Source of the DNA: Pyruvatibacter sp.
GTDB lineage: Bacteria; Pseudomonadota; Alphaproteobacteria; CGMCC-115125
Assembly: GCF_040219635.1 (NCBI RefSeq)
Contig: NZ_JAVJSC010000003.1
Location: 134,501-198,500, forward strand
Length of the DNA stretch: 64,000 nt
Reading direction: 5' to 3'
This document shows positions 1-8,632 of the stretch, piece after piece (the first letter of the stretch is position 1; every line of letters starts with the position of its first letter). The notes beneath the pieces were generated by a model that saw only the letters and a program-made list of their open reading frames with translations, made no database searches and had not been told where the DNA came from. The position numbers and the translations under genes were made by a program.

Positions 1-273
1 CGTCCGCAGCCAGACGACGAAGCCATGGAAGCACACGATGCCGACGTGCGCCGACGCTGGCTGGCCCGTGCCCTTGATACACTGACGGAACGGGAGCACT
101 TCATCATCCAGCAACGCCGCCTCAGTGAAGAGGGCAAAACACTTGAAGCGCTGGGTGCAGAGTTGGGCATCTCGAAAGAGCGCGTGCGACAGGTTGAGCA
201 CCATGCCCTCAACAAGCTGCGTGCCGCCCTGCTCAAGGAAACAGATGAGCCGGACGAATTCGTCAGTGACTAG
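1..273 (+). CDS. rpoH: RNA polymerase sigma-32 factor RpoH, C-terminal part
   Basis: Only the last 90 residues are in the window; the gene begins upstream of base 1. They hold sigma region 4: an alternating helix run (LTEREHFIIQQRRL) and the helix-turn-helix GISKERVRQVEHHAL that reads the -35 box. The ISKERVRQ form followed by a short acidic tail is typical of alphaproteobacterial RpoH (heat-shock sigma factor) rather than of the housekeeping RpoD. It ends five bases before the stop of the convergent protease gene, with no obvious terminator between. Family assignment is strong; which RpoH paralogue it is cannot be decided from the fragment. Confidence 0.85.
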   Translation, partial: RPQPDDEAMEAHDADVRRRWLARALDTLTEREHFIIQQRRLSEEGKTLEALGAELGISKERVRQVEHHALNKLRAALLKETDEPDEFVSD

Positions 274-278
274 GCGTG

Positions 279-1727
279 TCAGTCAACCACCAGCTTTACT
301 CTCTGACCGGCAACAACCTGCTCACCGTCCGGCAATCCGTTGAGCACGCGAAACCGTTGTTCAGCAGCGTCCGCAAAGGCTGATTGTCCCGCGAGAGACG
401 CCACCGTTTCGCCACGCCCGACAGTGCGGACATCAACGCGCAGCGGGCTTGTTTTTGCTGCTTCATCCGCAGTCAACCGACGAAAGCTTAGAACCATATC
501 GCGGATCGACGGTTCAAGCGTTTTTGTACGGCGCGGCTCTGTTGCGATCAAAAACCGATAGACGCCCGTCTTGTTGCCGGCGTCGTAGGCTACCAGCCGC
601 ACGTCCTTACCCTTGACGCGTGTCACGCCGGTCGCTGCGGGAATGCCGTTGACGTCAATCGCCTCGACCTGGCTGATCTGCGCATCGCGCGCCCACACCT
701 GCGTGATATACGCTGCCATATTGCGGGCATTGCTTCTGGGAGCGCCATCAAACTTGATCTGGCTGCCGTTGGTATCGCGCGCCACGACGGCCTGGGCTGA
801 GTTGGTCATCGCAAAGCCATCCGGCACGGTGAACTCAAACCGCAAATCAGGATGGATGAAGTCGCGCCCGCGCACAAAACCCTGCTCCGGATCATCGCCA
901 TAGATCATCCCATCAATGGCGGCCAGGTGAGCGTCAACGCCGGTTGCACGTGTGCCCGGCGCAACGCCGGTCTGTTGTGCCTGCTCACGGGTCGCGCGCA
1001 CGCGCTGCCCTGTGGCGGGGTGCGAGGCGAGCCAATCTACCCGGTTGGGGTCATAGCGTGCACCCTGCAACTGGGCGTGCAGGCCGCTCTGGGCGCCAAG
1101 CGACGCCAGGAATGATGGTGCCGCATACGGATCATACCCGGCGCCGGTCAACATTGTGAGGCCAGCGCTGTCGGCCTCGTTTTCCTGATCACGTGAGTAA
1201 TCGGCCAAAAAGCCGGACGCGCCAATATTGAAAATCTGATTCACAAGATCGCTGCCGACCGCAATTCCAAGCACCGCCCCCAGCAGAGTTGCCCCAATAG
1301 CGCGATTTTGCCGCCCCTGCCCGTGACGCAGTGTGACATGGGCAATCTCGTGGCCGATCACGCTCGCCAGTTCAGCTTCGGAGTTGGCCAGTGCAACCAA
1401 CCCGCGCGTCACGTACACAAAGCCGCCGGGTATCGCAAAGGCATTGACCACAGGACTGTTGAGCACAGTCACCTGAAATCGCTCATTGGGCATGGACGAT
1501 GCTGCGCTGATGCGTGCCGTCACACGCTCCACATAAGGTCCGACCCGCGGGTGGTCATATACACCACCATATTGCGCAACAATCTGCTTATGTGCCTGAG
1601 CACCCTGCTGCCGCTCACGGTCTGAAATCTGTGCCCATGCAGGTGCCGGCATAACCACTGCATACGCAAGCAAACATGTCGCGACAAATGCAGTCATCCG
1701 TATAAAGATATTCTTTTTACTCATCAC
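279..1727 (-). CDS. M48 family periplasmic zinc metalloprotease
   Basis: 482 residues. An N-terminal signal peptide ends near residue 33 (PAWAQ). The peptidase core carries the zinc motif HEIAH at 126-130, with a downstream ENEAD supplying the third ligand, as in the BepA/LoiP-like M48 proteases that act on outer-membrane proteins. The last ~55 residues (VGRGETVASLAGQS...VLNGL) resemble a LysM-type module. The start is GTG with an ATG directly behind it, overlapping the stop of the upstream lipoprotein gene by 4 bases, so the two are probably translated as one unit. The substrate is unknown; a role in envelope quality control is inferred from the family. Confidence 0.88.
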   Translation of the reverse strand: MMSKKNIFIRMTAFVATCLLAYAVVMPAPAWAQISDRERQQGAQAHKQIVAQYGGVYDHPRVGPYVERVTARISAASSMPNERFQVTVLNSPVVNAFAIPGGFVYVTRGLVALANSEAELASVIGHEIAHVTLRHGQGRQNRAIGATLLGAVLGIAVGSDLVNQIFNIGASGFLADYSRDQENEADSAGLTMLTGAGYDPYAAPSFLASLGAQSGLHAQLQGARYDPNRVDWLASHPATGQRVRATREQAQQTGVAPGTRATGVDAHLAAIDGMIYGDDPEQGFVRGRDFIHPDLRFEFTVPDGFAMTNSAQAVVARDTNGSQIKFDGAPRSNARNMAAYITQVWARDAQISQVEAIDVNGIPAATGVTRVKGKDVRLVAYDAGNKTGVYRFLIATEPRRTKTLEPSIRDMVLSFRRLTADEAAKTSPLRVDVRTVGRGETVASLAGQSAFADAAEQRFRVLNGLPDGEQVVAGQRVKLVVD

Positions 1728-2551
1728 TGCAGAACCTCAATCTGTTCAGGATGCGTTGCTTCAATCGTCGGCCCGTTAAAGGAGCGCAACCAGCCGCGAG
1801 CGCGCACCATACGCCCCTCAAGTGCTGTCAGATCCATACCGGCATCCCTGAATGAGCGCATGTCACGCGGGGACACAGAGATTGTAAAATCTTCGCGATA
1901 GTCTGCCCCGAAATTGAGATAGCCACGCCCGTTGATGATCTTCGCTTCACGCACCCGGCCTTCCACAAGTTCGTAAGACCCTTCACGCTCGGTGAGACGG
2001 TCAATTTCGTCGGCATCCATGACCCGATATGTATCAAGACCCCACATACCAAGGCCCTGTGCGCGGGCCTGCGCTTCGGTTGCCAGCATGTCAGCGGCAC
2101 ATGCGCGGTTGTCGGGAAAGGTATAAACCCGCGCCAGCCCACGCCGCAGCATCTCGCCCTGAAACCAGATAGTGCCGCCGTCGCCAGTGCGCACATATGT
2201 ATGCGCCAGACGGCGGCCATGGCGGTCGCGCTCGGCCCCGCCGGACCACAGCATCACTTGTCCGCCGTCAGCAAAATCCACCGCCACATTGCGCGCCTCA
2301 CGTGCCAATGGCCACTCTTCAAACCCGCGCCGCCCTAAAGGCAGTTTGGGTGCCTGAATGCCAACCATGCGCACCTCGCTGCGGTCGTTCAGTTCCACCG
2401 TATCGCCATCAACCACTTCCACTACGTAGAATGGACCGCGTGCGTCACTTGGTGGTTCAAAACAGGCCGACGACTGCGCCTCATCACATGCTGCTACCAG
2501 CACCATCATCGCCAGCGCCGGAAAACGGCAAAATACTGTCATTTTATTCAT
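1724..2551 (-). CDS. Thermonuclease-like (SNase domain) lipoprotein
   Basis: 275 residues from ATG 2551, chosen because GGAAG lies 7 bases upstream; an ATG 18 bases further out has no such site. A lipoprotein signal ends with the lipobox LVAAC at residues 18-22. The SNase fold follows: VVDGDTVEL, then RMVGIQAPK, then a DRHGRRL segment in the region where staphylococcal nuclease carries its Arg/Glu catalytic residues. A C-terminal domain of ~90 residues without clear identity follows. It is upstream of, and translationally coupled to, the M48 protease. Nuclease activity is not certain, since the catalytic residues cannot be aligned safely by eye. Confidence 0.78.
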   Translation of the reverse strand: MNKMTVFCRFPALAMMVLVAACDEAQSSACFEPPSDARGPFYVVEVVDGDTVELNDRSEVRMVGIQAPKLPLGRRGFEEWPLAREARNVAVDFADGGQVMLWSGGAERDRHGRRLAHTYVRTGDGGTIWFQGEMLRRGLARVYTFPDNRACAADMLATEAQARAQGLGMWGLDTYRVMDADEIDRLTEREGSYELVEGRVREAKIINGRGYLNFGADYREDFTISVSPRDMRSFRDAGMDLTALEGRMVRARGWLRSFNGPTIEATHPEQIEVLQ

Positions 2552-2722
2552 GTGGCACTTCCGCAACATTCATGTATCTACCGCTGTAGGCACGCCGCAG
2601 ACATGCAGCTCGCATTTGCTTCAGGCTATCAATTCCCCCTACACTCCGCGCAGATTTATGTGGGCTTCCGGAAAGTGTTTTCAGCCTCCTGAAACGCTCA
2701 CCCGGCACTAGGGGAACATCAA

Positions 2723-3247
2723 GTGAAACACTTACTTTCCGGTTTGGCCATGGCGGCCGCCGTCTCGCTATCCTTCACGCTTGGCACCGCCAGCGCTGCA
2801 ACGGCTGAAGAACTGGCCGCATCGCAGCCTGCACATCTTTATGTTGGCGCGGGCTACTTTGACGTTACCCACAGTGCCGAATCTTCATCTGCGGTATTTG
2901 ATATCGGCTACATTCCGGATTTCAACATCATCTGGAATATCCGCCCACTGGTCGGCGCATTCGTCAATACAGACGGCGGCGTCTATGGCCATGTCGGCCT
3001 GTCACGGTCGTTCTTTTTCACTGAAAATCTTCTGGCCCGCATTCAGGTGGGCTTTGGTGCCTATGGTGAAGGCAACTCCAAGGATCTGGGCCAGGTGTTT
3101 GAGTTCCGCGAACAGCTTGAGCTCGGCTACCAGTTCAGTGAAGGCGACATGGTCGCGCTGTATGTCTATCACCTGTCGAACGCAGGCATCTCCGACGACA
3201 ACCCCGGCGTGAACGCTGTGGGCCTCACCTATTCATCAGCTTTCTAA
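2723..3247 (+). CDS. PagL-type acyloxyacyl hydrolase (lipid A 3-O-deacylase)
   Basis: 174 residues, GTG start with AGGGGA 7 bases upstream. A signal peptide ends around residue 25-28. The mature part is an eight-strand-sized beta-barrel with alternating hydrophobic strands and the C-terminal signature H150-L-S152-N-A followed by NPG (160-162), the His/Ser active site of PagL. PagL enzymes remove the 3-O-linked acyl chain from lipid A in the outer membrane and alter host recognition and permeability. It ends in a Phe, as outer-membrane proteins often do. A strong hairpin terminator follows. It is transcribed alone, diverging from the nuclease lipoprotein gene. Confidence 0.85.
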   Translation: MKHLLSGLAMAAAVSLSFTLGTASAATAEELAASQPAHLYVGAGYFDVTHSAESSSAVFDIGYIPDFNIIWNIRPLVGAFVNTDGGVYGHVGLSRSFFFTENLLARIQVGFGAYGEGNSKDLGQVFEFREQLELGYQFSEGDMVALYVYHLSNAGISDDNPGVNAVGLTYSSAF

Positions 3248-3273
3248 GACAAGCCGCACTGACGGCGCGTTGC

Positions 3274-3313
3274 AAGAAGCCCGCATGAGGTTGGTTCCTC
3301 ATGCGGGCTTCTT
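3274..3313. terminator. Bidirectional hairpin terminator
   Basis: A perfect 17-bp inverted repeat (3274-3290 with 3297-3313) around a 6-base TTGGTT loop, AT-rich at both ends. It sits between the PagL gene and the convergent autotransporter gene, so it can stop transcription from both sides. Confidence 0.85.
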
Positions 3314-3361
3314 ATTGTTTGTCATCGCGCACGCCGCACGTGCAGTTCATAACGCGGCGCA

Positions 3362-5240
3362 TCAGTTGAGCGGGATCGAAAGCGTGCCCCCGACCGTCCA
3401 CCCGTTAAGGTCAGACCCGATGCCAAAATACTGTGTATTGAAGCTCAGGGACGTTCCGCCCTGCGTCGCAAACGAAATGCCCGGCGATATCGCAACGCTG
3501 AAATAATCATCCTCGCTTGTGGCCACCTGCCCGCCCTGTGAATCACGGTTGGAGAACACGTAAGACCCTGACAGACCAAGAGACGGTTCGATAATGGCGA
3601 ACGTCTCGGTCTTGTCCAGCGTCATCCCGATGGTCGGCCCGATGGCAAGGCGTCCGCCCCAGGTGTCAGAACTTCCCACACGCGTTCCTGCCGAGTTGGT
3701 GTACGCGTCGCGCGGACCAGGTGGACGAAACGCTGGTGGTATGCCGCACCCACACAACCGGGTTGATATTCTCCTGGCCGGTCGCGGACAGATACACATT
3801 TACCCGGTCTGAATCATACGAGCCGGTCGTTCCACCAACGCCAATGTCGCTGTCCGACCATCCGTAGCGCGCCCGCGCACTCAGCGCCAAACCTTCAAGT
3901 TGGTAACGCGCATACACACCGGCTGAATAGCTGCGCGTGTCAATGTTGAGCGCATTGAGCGAAGAACTTGTGTCGTTCCATGCAGTGGAGAACAACAGAC
4001 CAAGCCGCAGATCTTCCCAGAAATCGCGGTGCACCCCCGTGGCCAGTACAAGCGACTTACCTTTAAGGCGCGTCGCATCATCCTGCTCATACTGGGTGTA
4101 GGAGGCCTGTATCCATGCAGCGGTTCGGGGGTCAAGCGCAATGCCGCCCGCAAAAGGCTGAAGCTGAGGGCGGTCCGGCTCATCAAAATACCGGACAATG
4201 TCCCTGAACTGCCTGTCGAAACGGTCAACCGGCTCGTTCGCAACGAACGGACGCAACTCAATGTCAACGTCACCTTCGTCCAAGGTGGGCGTTGAAGGCA
4301 GCTTCGCTTCAATTTCACTGATCTGCTGTCTAACGTCATTGAGTTCGTTTTGTGTCACCGCATTTTCACCCAGCACGTCCTGTTTCTCCGCATTCAGTCG
4401 CGCCCTCTCAGCCTGACTTCTCTTTTCTTCCTCAGCGCTGATATCTATTGGCGTGAAAATCTCCGCAAGAATTGTTGACGGTGTCGGTGCGCTCGCCGAG
4501 GTGTCCTTGGTGAGCTCGATCATCCCATCAATCGTATCAATTCGGCTTTCATTCTCCGCCACCTGCTGTTCAAGCGCTGCTTCCCGGCGCTGCAGGTCTT
4601 CAAGCTGCGCTGCAAGCGCTGCGCGCTCTACTTCTGTCAGCTCTTCAACAGGTGGTGCTCCCCCATAGGTTTGCTCCTGATCCGCTTCATAGTCAGCGCG
4701 CATCGCTTCTTCATACAGATCATCAAGCGCCTGCTCCTCAACCACACGGTTGTTTTCATCCGCGCTGTCAGTGACTTCGACCAACACCTGCGGCGTCAGA
4801 TCCATCCCGCCTGCAGCACCCGCAGCGCCTGCAACACCTGCACCGCTTACACATGTGAACACCAAGCTTGCCCCTCCGCCGGGGCCGGCATTGAGCGCGC
4901 CGTTGATTGTGAACGTGCCGGTTGAGGGGAACGTAAAGCTGCCAGAACCAGGGCCGCCATTGATGAAAATGAGCAGGTTGTTTCCAGGGTTCACATCCGC
5001 AGCTACCGACAAAATAATTCCCGTTACGGTGGCAGTGATGACGTCACCCACAAAAAATGTGCCGCTCTGATTGATATTCGCGGCTCCGCCGGCAGCAGCC
5101 GTCCGGTTGAAGCCGGATACATTCCCGCCGTTACACGATGTGGACGATTGTGCGGCCACCGGCGTTGCAGCCAGCGGCGTCAGCGAGGCGACAAACACTG
5201 CCGCGCCAAACAATGCTACCGCGCTCAAACTTATTTTCAT
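3362..5240 (-). pseudogene. Autotransporter beta-barrel protein, interrupted by a frameshift
   Basis: Start ATG 5240 has GGGGGA 7 bases upstream. Reading runs through a signal peptide (ends near VAAQ), a Gly/Ala-rich passenger, a long coiled coil of Gln/Glu heptads and the first part of an autotransporter barrel. It then breaks into an out-of-frame tail ending at 3666. The rest of the barrel (GTRVGSSDTWGGRLAIGPT... to the typical ending VGGTLSIPLN) is intact in the +1 frame from about 3720 down to 3362. One extra base between roughly 3695 and 3740 would explain this. Without it the protein would be ~626 residues. It may be a real mutation, phase variation or a sequence error. The passenger's function is unknown. 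Confidence 0.75.
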
Positions 5241-5368
5241 GGTGAAGTCCCCCAACCCTTGTCTGTTTCGCTAACAGGAGTACCGGAGGGGCGAAATACC
5301 CACATCATCAATAGTGATGATACGCTTGCGGAAGACTGGCCCAAAAGGGTGAGTGCGAATGGGGTGGG

Positions 5369-6970
5369 ATGCATATGCAACAAGAATCCGGTCTGGATAC
5401 GCTGGGTGTGGACCAAATACCGGCTGTGGGACTGCCTGTATCCGGTATCTGGATTGCCCAGCCGGACACGCGGGCAGACGCTCGCATTGTATTATATGTC
5501 TATGGCGGCACTTTCTCCCTCAATCGCGGCCCTATGCAGGAGATTGTTGCTGCTCGCATCGCCACACACGCCAGAGCGCGCGTGCTGCTGTTTGACTATG
5601 CGCTTGCACCTGAACAGCCTTTCCCACTTGCCATTGAGGATGTGGCCGCCACCTATCTGGCCCTGCTGGAGCAGGGCCATGACCCCTCACGCATCGTCAT
5701 TATGGGAGACACATCCGGTGCCGGTATCGCGTTGGCAGCGCTCATGTCGCTGCGCGACCAGCACCACCCCATGCCTGCGGGGTTTGTAGCTCTTACACCC
5801 CTCGTGGACCTGACGTTTTCCGGCGGCAGCTATGTCACAAATATTCGCAGCAACGGCTCCACGTCAGACGTCGAGTTGATAATGACACTGGCGTTCGACT
5901 ACCTGCAGGGGGCAGACCCCCGACACCCGTTGGCCTCGCCCGTTCTGGCTGACCTGACGGGTATGCCGGACATGGAAATCCACGCTGATGTCAATGACGT
6001 GCTGTATGACGATGCAACACTGCTGGCAGAGAAACTGCGCAGTACCGGCAACACCGTGAACTTTTATGAATGGGACGGTCTTGCCGACACCTGGCAACGC
6101 CTTGCACCGCTGTCACCGCAAAGCACCGCAGCACTTGCACGCATCGGGCAGTTCGTCCGTAAACAGACGAGCGTGCAGGCACAGTCGGGGAAAGCGGATG
6201 CAGAAAGCCTAATCTCGTCTTATCAGGAACTCATAAAGGAGTTCGTTCAGCCACATACCCGTGACCGCGTTGACCAGATTTTTGAATGGTCCCGCGCACA
6301 CGGCCCTGAATGGGTCTGGCCCTTCATTCAGCGCCGATTGAAACATGGAGCGCTCGTTACGCAGGACCAGGTTGAACGCGATTGGCTGACAATACTGTTT
6401 ACTCAGAGCTCAGATGCAATGCTTCTGCTAAGCGCAAGCCGTCACGTTTTGCTCTCGAACAAAAAAGCGCTCGATCTGCTTGCGAAACAGACCCCTATCA
6501 GCCTCAAGAACGGCAGGCTGTTCGGCACCACAGAGCGCGACAATCAAGCGCTACAGGAAGCCCTGGACACACTCTTCAAGGCGTCACCAAGTATCAGCAA
6601 CCGCGCGGTGCGGCTTGAAGGCGTCAACGATAAAATGCCAACGCTCTTGCGTGCGGAGCGCCTACGGCAGGAAAGCAAAGGCCGTGGCGTGCCGCCGGTG
6701 GTGCTGTTGCGGTTGCTGACGACGCCGGACGCACTCACAATCGATGAAGCGTCGCTCACAACATGGTATGGTCTGTCGCAAAAAGAAGCAGAGCTTGCCG
6801 CCGCCTTTGCGTCCGGCTTAAGCCTCACCGATTTCGCCGCACAAAATAGTGTGTCGATCACGACTGTTCGCACCCAATTCGCCAGCCTGAAAACAAAACT
6901 GGGTGCCAGCGACCAGGCTGCGGTTGTCCGTTATGTGCTGCAGGCCGCCACGCAGTCGTCATTCCCCTAA
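5369..6970 (+). CDS. Transcriptional regulator: degenerate alpha/beta-hydrolase sensor, PAS-like and LuxR domains
   Basis: 533 residues. Residues ~15-265 are a hormone-sensitive-lipase-type alpha/beta hydrolase fold: VLYVYGGTF at 42-49 matches the HGGGF oxyanion strand, YALAPEQPFP the usual YRLAPE..YP, and GDTSGAG (113-119) the nucleophile elbow. The nucleophile position is Thr115 rather than Ser, and the position expected for the catalytic His is Asp240 (WDGLADTW). Asp210 is kept. Residues ~335-440 look PAS-like (LLLSASRHVLLSNKKALDLL). Residues ~460-528 are a LuxR/GerE helix-turn-helix (LSQKEAELAAAFASG...TTVRTQFASLKTKLG). I infer a DNA-binding regulator that uses a dead hydrolase as ligand sensor. 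It diverges from the autotransporter gene. Confidence 0.82.
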   Translation: MHMQQESGLDTLGVDQIPAVGLPVSGIWIAQPDTRADARIVLYVYGGTFSLNRGPMQEIVAARIATHARARVLLFDYALAPEQPFPLAIEDVAATYLALLEQGHDPSRIVIMGDTSGAGIALAALMSLRDQHHPMPAGFVALTPLVDLTFSGGSYVTNIRSNGSTSDVELIMTLAFDYLQGADPRHPLASPVLADLTGMPDMEIHADVNDVLYDDATLLAEKLRSTGNTVNFYEWDGLADTWQRLAPLSPQSTAALARIGQFVRKQTSVQAQSGKADAESLISSYQELIKEFVQPHTRDRVDQIFEWSRAHGPEWVWPFIQRRLKHGALVTQDQVERDWLTILFTQSSDAMLLLSASRHVLLSNKKALDLLAKQTPISLKNGRLFGTTERDNQALQEALDTLFKASPSISNRAVRLEGVNDKMPTLLRAERLRQESKGRGVPPVVLLRLLTTPDALTIDEASLTTWYGLSQKEAELAAAFASGLSLTDFAAQNSVSITTVRTQFASLKTKLGASDQAAVVRYVLQAATQSSFP

Positions 6971-6997
6971 GGGCACAATGACGGACACCCAAAAAGC

Positions 6998-7074
6998 TGG
7001 TGACCCCGGCGTGATTCGAACACGCGACCCTCAGATTAGGAATCTGATGCTCTATCCTGCTGAGCTACGGGGCC
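6998..7074 (-). tRNA. tRNA-Arg (anticodon CCT)
   Basis: On the minus strand the cloverleaf starts GGCCCCG and closes with CGGGGTC, discriminator A and an encoded CCA (6998-7000). The D arm contains AGCTCAGCAGGATAGAGC, the anticodon stem is TCAGA/TCTGA with loop TTCCTAA (anticodon CCT), and the T loop reads GTTCGAATC. 77 nt including CCA. It decodes the rare AGG codon. Confidence 0.96.
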
Positions 7075-7246
7075 ATGTTGGTGTGCTCACCAAAAACAGC
7101 ATTGAGCATTTAGCATCCATGCTGGCTAATTGCCACGTACTCTGCATGGTGTTTCGCAACCAAGCGCAGATGCGTTAGCCTCACTATCGAACCAGGTGCC
7201 ATTGTTAGGCGTCGCCGGTGATACCAGTCTCAGAAGGGATGCAGTC

Positions 7247-7867
7247 ATGTCCGGAAAAAAAGTACGCACCGCGCTGATTGCCTGCGCTGTCAACGCATTC
7301 GTGGCCGTGATGGTAGCTGTGCCGTCAGCGGCTCAGTCCGACGTACCCCCGGATCCCGACCTTGACAGCAACTGTCCCTCGCCCGGCCTGAAGGTGGAAA
7401 GTCAGATAAATGGCGATATGCCACTGGGCGGGCCACTTTCGCTTGGCAGTCTGCGGGCCATCGACCGCGATGTGGTACTGGAAGAAAGCATGGCGGCGCG
7501 GCTTGCCTCACTGGGATATGAAATCGACGAAAACGCCTTCTGGCAGCTTGTCTATGCAACTGATTTTGCCCGCACGAAAGAGCGCCAGCCGTTCTCGATT
7601 CAATCACAGGTTCAAGGTGGCCGCGAGCCTGAGGCCATTGGTCGGTATGCCTTCGACAGCTCTCCTGACGGGTGCCCGCCCTTATCGTCCTACTCCATGA
7701 CGCTGGAGCTTCTGGACCAGGGCAGCCGCGTTGTCTGGCGCGGACATGCCGTGCGCAAGACAACCTCTAGGTCCCCTGAGGCAGACAAGGAGCGGCTGAG
7801 CGAACGTCTGCTCGCAGCACTGCGCAGCGACCTTAAAGAAACACACAATGTGTCGGGCAGAAACTAG
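7247..7867 (+). CDS. Exported protein of unknown function
   Basis: 206 residues from ATG 7247, which has an AGAAGGGA-type ribosome site just upstream. An N-terminal signal peptide ends near PSAAQ. The mature part has two Cys residues that could pair (SNCPSPG and DGCPPL) and no motif I recognise. The middle (MAARLASLGYEIDENAFWQLVYATDF...) and the final SERLLAALRSDL segment resemble the general plan of small DUF4136-like envelope proteins, but this is only a resemblance. It lies 9 bases before the lactonase-family gene and is probably cotranscribed with it. Confidence 0.6.
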   Translation: MSGKKVRTALIACAVNAFVAVMVAVPSAAQSDVPPDPDLDSNCPSPGLKVESQINGDMPLGGPLSLGSLRAIDRDVVLEESMAARLASLGYEIDENAFWQLVYATDFARTKERQPFSIQSQVQGGREPEAIGRYAFDSSPDGCPPLSSYSMTLELLDQGSRVVWRGHAVRKTTSRSPEADKERLSERLLAALRSDLKETHNVSGRN

Positions 7868-7876
7868 CCTCCGGCC

Positions 7877-8632
7877 ATGAGCATCGCCCTCTACGCATTT
7901 ACCTGCGGCCACCTCACGATACCCTTCAAGTCGTTTCTGGAGGGCGAAGAGGGGCTGCTGACCGTGCCGGTGCCTGCTTATCTGCTTGTTCACCCCAAAG
8001 GCTCCGTGCTGTTCGATACGGGTCTCAATCCACACGCAGTTGACCCAAACGGCAGCTACTTTGACAGCATCCACCCCTCAAACCAGATACGTGTTTCAAC
8101 ACCGGAACTGCTGAACGCCCGGTTTGAGCAGGCAGGTCTGGATATTGCGGGCGTGACCCACGTCATCAACTCCCATCTGCATTACGACCATGCCGGTGGC
8201 AATTCGCTTGCTCCGGACGTGCCTATACTCATACAGAAGCGCGAACTGGATCATGCCCGTGCTGTTGGAACTGCGGGTGGCTATGTCAGTGCTGACTTTG
8301 AAACCGGGCAGTCGTTCACCATGCTCAACGGCGAACACGACCTTTTTGGCGACGGGTCAATCGTCTGTATGCCGACATTTGGCCATACCCCTGGCCACCA
8401 GTCTCTCAAGGTGACAACTACCACCGGTACTTACATACTTGCAGGTGACGCGTGCTATTTAAGGCGCACGCTTGATGACATGCACCTTCCCCGCTTTCGT
8501 TATAATGATGAGCAGATGTTGGCGTCGCTGCGCGCCCTCAAAGCACTGCAACAGCGTGGTGCCCGCATCATGTATGGCCACGACCCTGAGTTCTGGGAAA
8601 CTGTGCCGCAGGCACCTGTGCGCCTCGCTTAG
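7877..8632 (+). CDS. N-acyl homoserine lactonase family MBL-fold hydrolase
   Basis: 251 residues. It has a complete metallo-beta-lactamase metal site: SHLHYDHAGG (HxHxDH), a later His in FGHTPGHQS, Asp in LAGDACY and a final His in MYGHDPEFW. The layout and length fit the AiiA-like group that opens the lactone of acyl-homoserine signals; many members act on other lactones. Its stop overlaps the convergent MFS gene stop by 4 bases. Its place two genes after a LuxR-type regulator makes signal turnover an attractive idea, but nothing here proves the substrate. Confidence 0.8.
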   Translation: MSIALYAFTCGHLTIPFKSFLEGEEGLLTVPVPAYLLVHPKGSVLFDTGLNPHAVDPNGSYFDSIHPSNQIRVSTPELLNARFEQAGLDIAGVTHVINSHLHYDHAGGNSLAPDVPILIQKRELDHARAVGTAGGYVSADFETGQSFTMLNGEHDLFGDGSIVCMPTFGHTPGHQSLKVTTTTGTYILAGDACYLRRTLDDMHLPRFRYNDEQMLASLRALKALQQRGARIMYGHDPEFWETVPQAPVRLA

